DNA of 7,165 bases from an uncultured Steroidobacteraceae bacterium (lineage in GTDB: Bacteria > Pseudomonadota > Gammaproteobacteria > Steroidobacterales > Steroidobacteraceae): assembly GCA_955652625.1 (NCBI GenBank), contig CATPBM010000349.1, forward strand, positions 1 through 7,165. The letters run 5' to 3'. The position numbers and the translations under genes were made by a program. Below the pieces are notes generated by a model. It was not told the origin of the DNA, searched no databases, and saw nothing but the letters and a program-made list of their open reading frames with translations. This document shows, piece by piece, positions 6,300 to 7,165 of the stretch. How positions within the stretch are numbered: position 1 is the stretch's first letter; each line of letters starts with the position of its first letter.

Positions 6300-7165
6300 T
6301 CAGTCCTCGCTGATGTTCCTGAAGTCGACCCCGAGCGAGCGCAGCTTGCGATACAGGTGCGTGCGCTCCATGCCGACGCGCTTGGCGAGCTGGCCCACCT
6401 TGCCGTTGCACAACAGCAGCTGCTGCTGCAGGTAGGCGCGCTCGAACTGCTCGCGCGCCTCGCGCAGCGGTAGCGCCAGCAGGTCCTGTTTCACCAGCGG
6501 CTCATCCGGCGGGGTCTGCACGGCGAGCTCGCGCTCGATTTCCTCGAGACGGATTTCCTCGGTGCCGCCACGAATCAGCAGCCGATGCACCAGGTGGCGC
6601 AGCTCGCGCACGTTGTCCGGCCAGGGATAGTTGCGCAACCGGTTCTGCGCCGCGACGGAAAAGCGCCGGAACGGCAAGGCGTCGGCATCCACCAGGCGAT
6701 CCACCTGGTGGCGCAGCAGGTCCGGCACGTCTTCGGCGTAGTCGCGCAACGGCGGCACGCGCATGATCAGCGCGTTCAGATGCGCGAGCAGATCGCGGCG
6801 CAGGCTCCCGGCAGCCGCGCGCTGCTCGATGCCGGGCTGCCCGGAGGACAACAGGCGCGCGCGCAGCTTGATCGGCTCGGCTCCCCCCAGGCGCGTGAAC
6901 TGTCCCGACTCGAGCACGCCCACCAGCAGGCGCTGCACCCCCGCGGGCAAATCCTCCAGCTCGTTGATGAAAATCGTGCCGTTGGCCGCTTCCTCGAGCA
7001 GGCCTTTCTGTTCGCCCGCCTCCTCGCGCCCGAACAGGCGCCCTTCGGCGTCCGTATCGCGCAGGCTCGAGGCGATGAGCGTCACGAACGGCGCCGCGGC
7101 GCGCGGTCCGTGCTCGTGCAGGTAGCGCGCGAACGCCTCGCGTCCGGATCCGGGCTCGCCGACCA
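6300..7165 (-). CDS. ntrX: NtrX-like response regulator with degenerate AAA+ domain (C-terminal part)
   Basis: The last 287 residues are present. The receiver domain and the start of the AAA+ domain lie beyond the window end. The order visible is an AAA+ (sigma-54-activator-type) domain, a linker, and a Fis-type helix-turn-helix. NtrX pairs with the sensor NtrY in nitrogen, redox or envelope responses. The symbol rests on the C-terminus: LPLREAREQFERAYLQQQL followed by VGMERTHLYRKLRSLGV is the usual NtrX ending. Several catalytic features are changed. Walker A reads GEPGSGRE, with Arg (7140-7142) in place of Lys. Walker B reads GTIFINEL, with Asn (6963-6965) in place of Asp. The GAFTGA loop is missing, and the stretch between LFG and the Walker B strand is about six residues shorter than in NtrC. 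The arginine-finger segment reads LRRDLLAHLN, with His at the second arginine. The sensor II region PDNVREL is kept. It probably does not hydrolyse ATP or open sigma-54 promoters. It heads the unit with the 52-codon ORF and the TfoX-family gene. Confidence 0.85.
   Translation of the reverse strand, partial: VGEPGSGREAFARYLHEHGPRAAAPFVTLIASSLRDTDAEGRLFGREEAGEQKGLLEEAANGTIFINELEDLPAGVQRLLVGVLESGQFTRLGGAEPIKLRARLLSSGQPGIEQRAAAGSLRRDLLAHLNALIMRVPPLRDYAEDVPDLLRHQVDRLVDADALPFRRFSVAAQNRLRNYPWPDNVRELRHLVHRLLIRGGTEEIRLEEIERELAVQTPPDEPLVKQDLLALPLREAREQFERAYLQQQLLLCNGKVGQLAKRVGMERTHLYRKLRSLGVDFRNISED

Overview
This window is GC-rich, with very high G/C at third codon positions. It looks like the chromosome of a high-GC gammaproteobacterium. 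The strongest clue is the order priA - argS - SPOR-domain gene, a familiar gammaproteobacterial arrangement, together with an NtrX-like regulator whose C-terminus has the family's typical form. The order (Steroidobacter-, Nevskia- or Xanthomonas-like) is my inference and cannot be fixed from the sequence alone.

Layout. (1) Positions 1-813, minus strand: an ECF-like sigma factor is followed, with a 4-base ATGA overlap, by the first 63 codons of a small protein that is probably its partner or anti-sigma factor. (2) Positions 814-895: a short divergent intergenic region with no convincing promoter. (3) Positions 896-5514, plus strand: priA (replication restart helicase), argS (arginyl-tRNA synthetase, TTG start) and a membrane-anchored SPOR-domain protein that overlaps argS by 4 bases. 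(4) Positions 5528-5766, plus strand: two tiny reading frames overlapping as ATGA. The first is a 45-residue peptide with a signal-like N-terminus and a good ribosome binding site. The second is a 34-residue Pro/Gln-rich tail. They may be one broken gene. (5) Positions 5763-7165, minus strand: an apparent three-gene unit. It is the C-terminal 287 residues of an NtrX-like response regulator, then a 52-codon small ORF 13 bases downstream, then a TfoX N-terminal-domain protein whose GTG start overlaps the small ORF's stop as GTGA. The plus and minus units converge on a shared CTAG that holds both stop codons.

How the genes relate. The plus-strand unit is housekeeping: fork restart, translation and probably envelope/division. 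The two minus-strand units are regulatory. The most notable observations are two. The NtrX-like AAA+ domain appears catalytically dead: Walker A Lys is Arg, Walker B Asp is Asn, GAFTGA is absent and an arginine finger is changed. In addition, the unlisted 52-codon ORF is coupled to the TfoX-family gene and carries a long inverted repeat. I found no tRNA, rRNA, CRISPR array, insertion sequence or phage gene.
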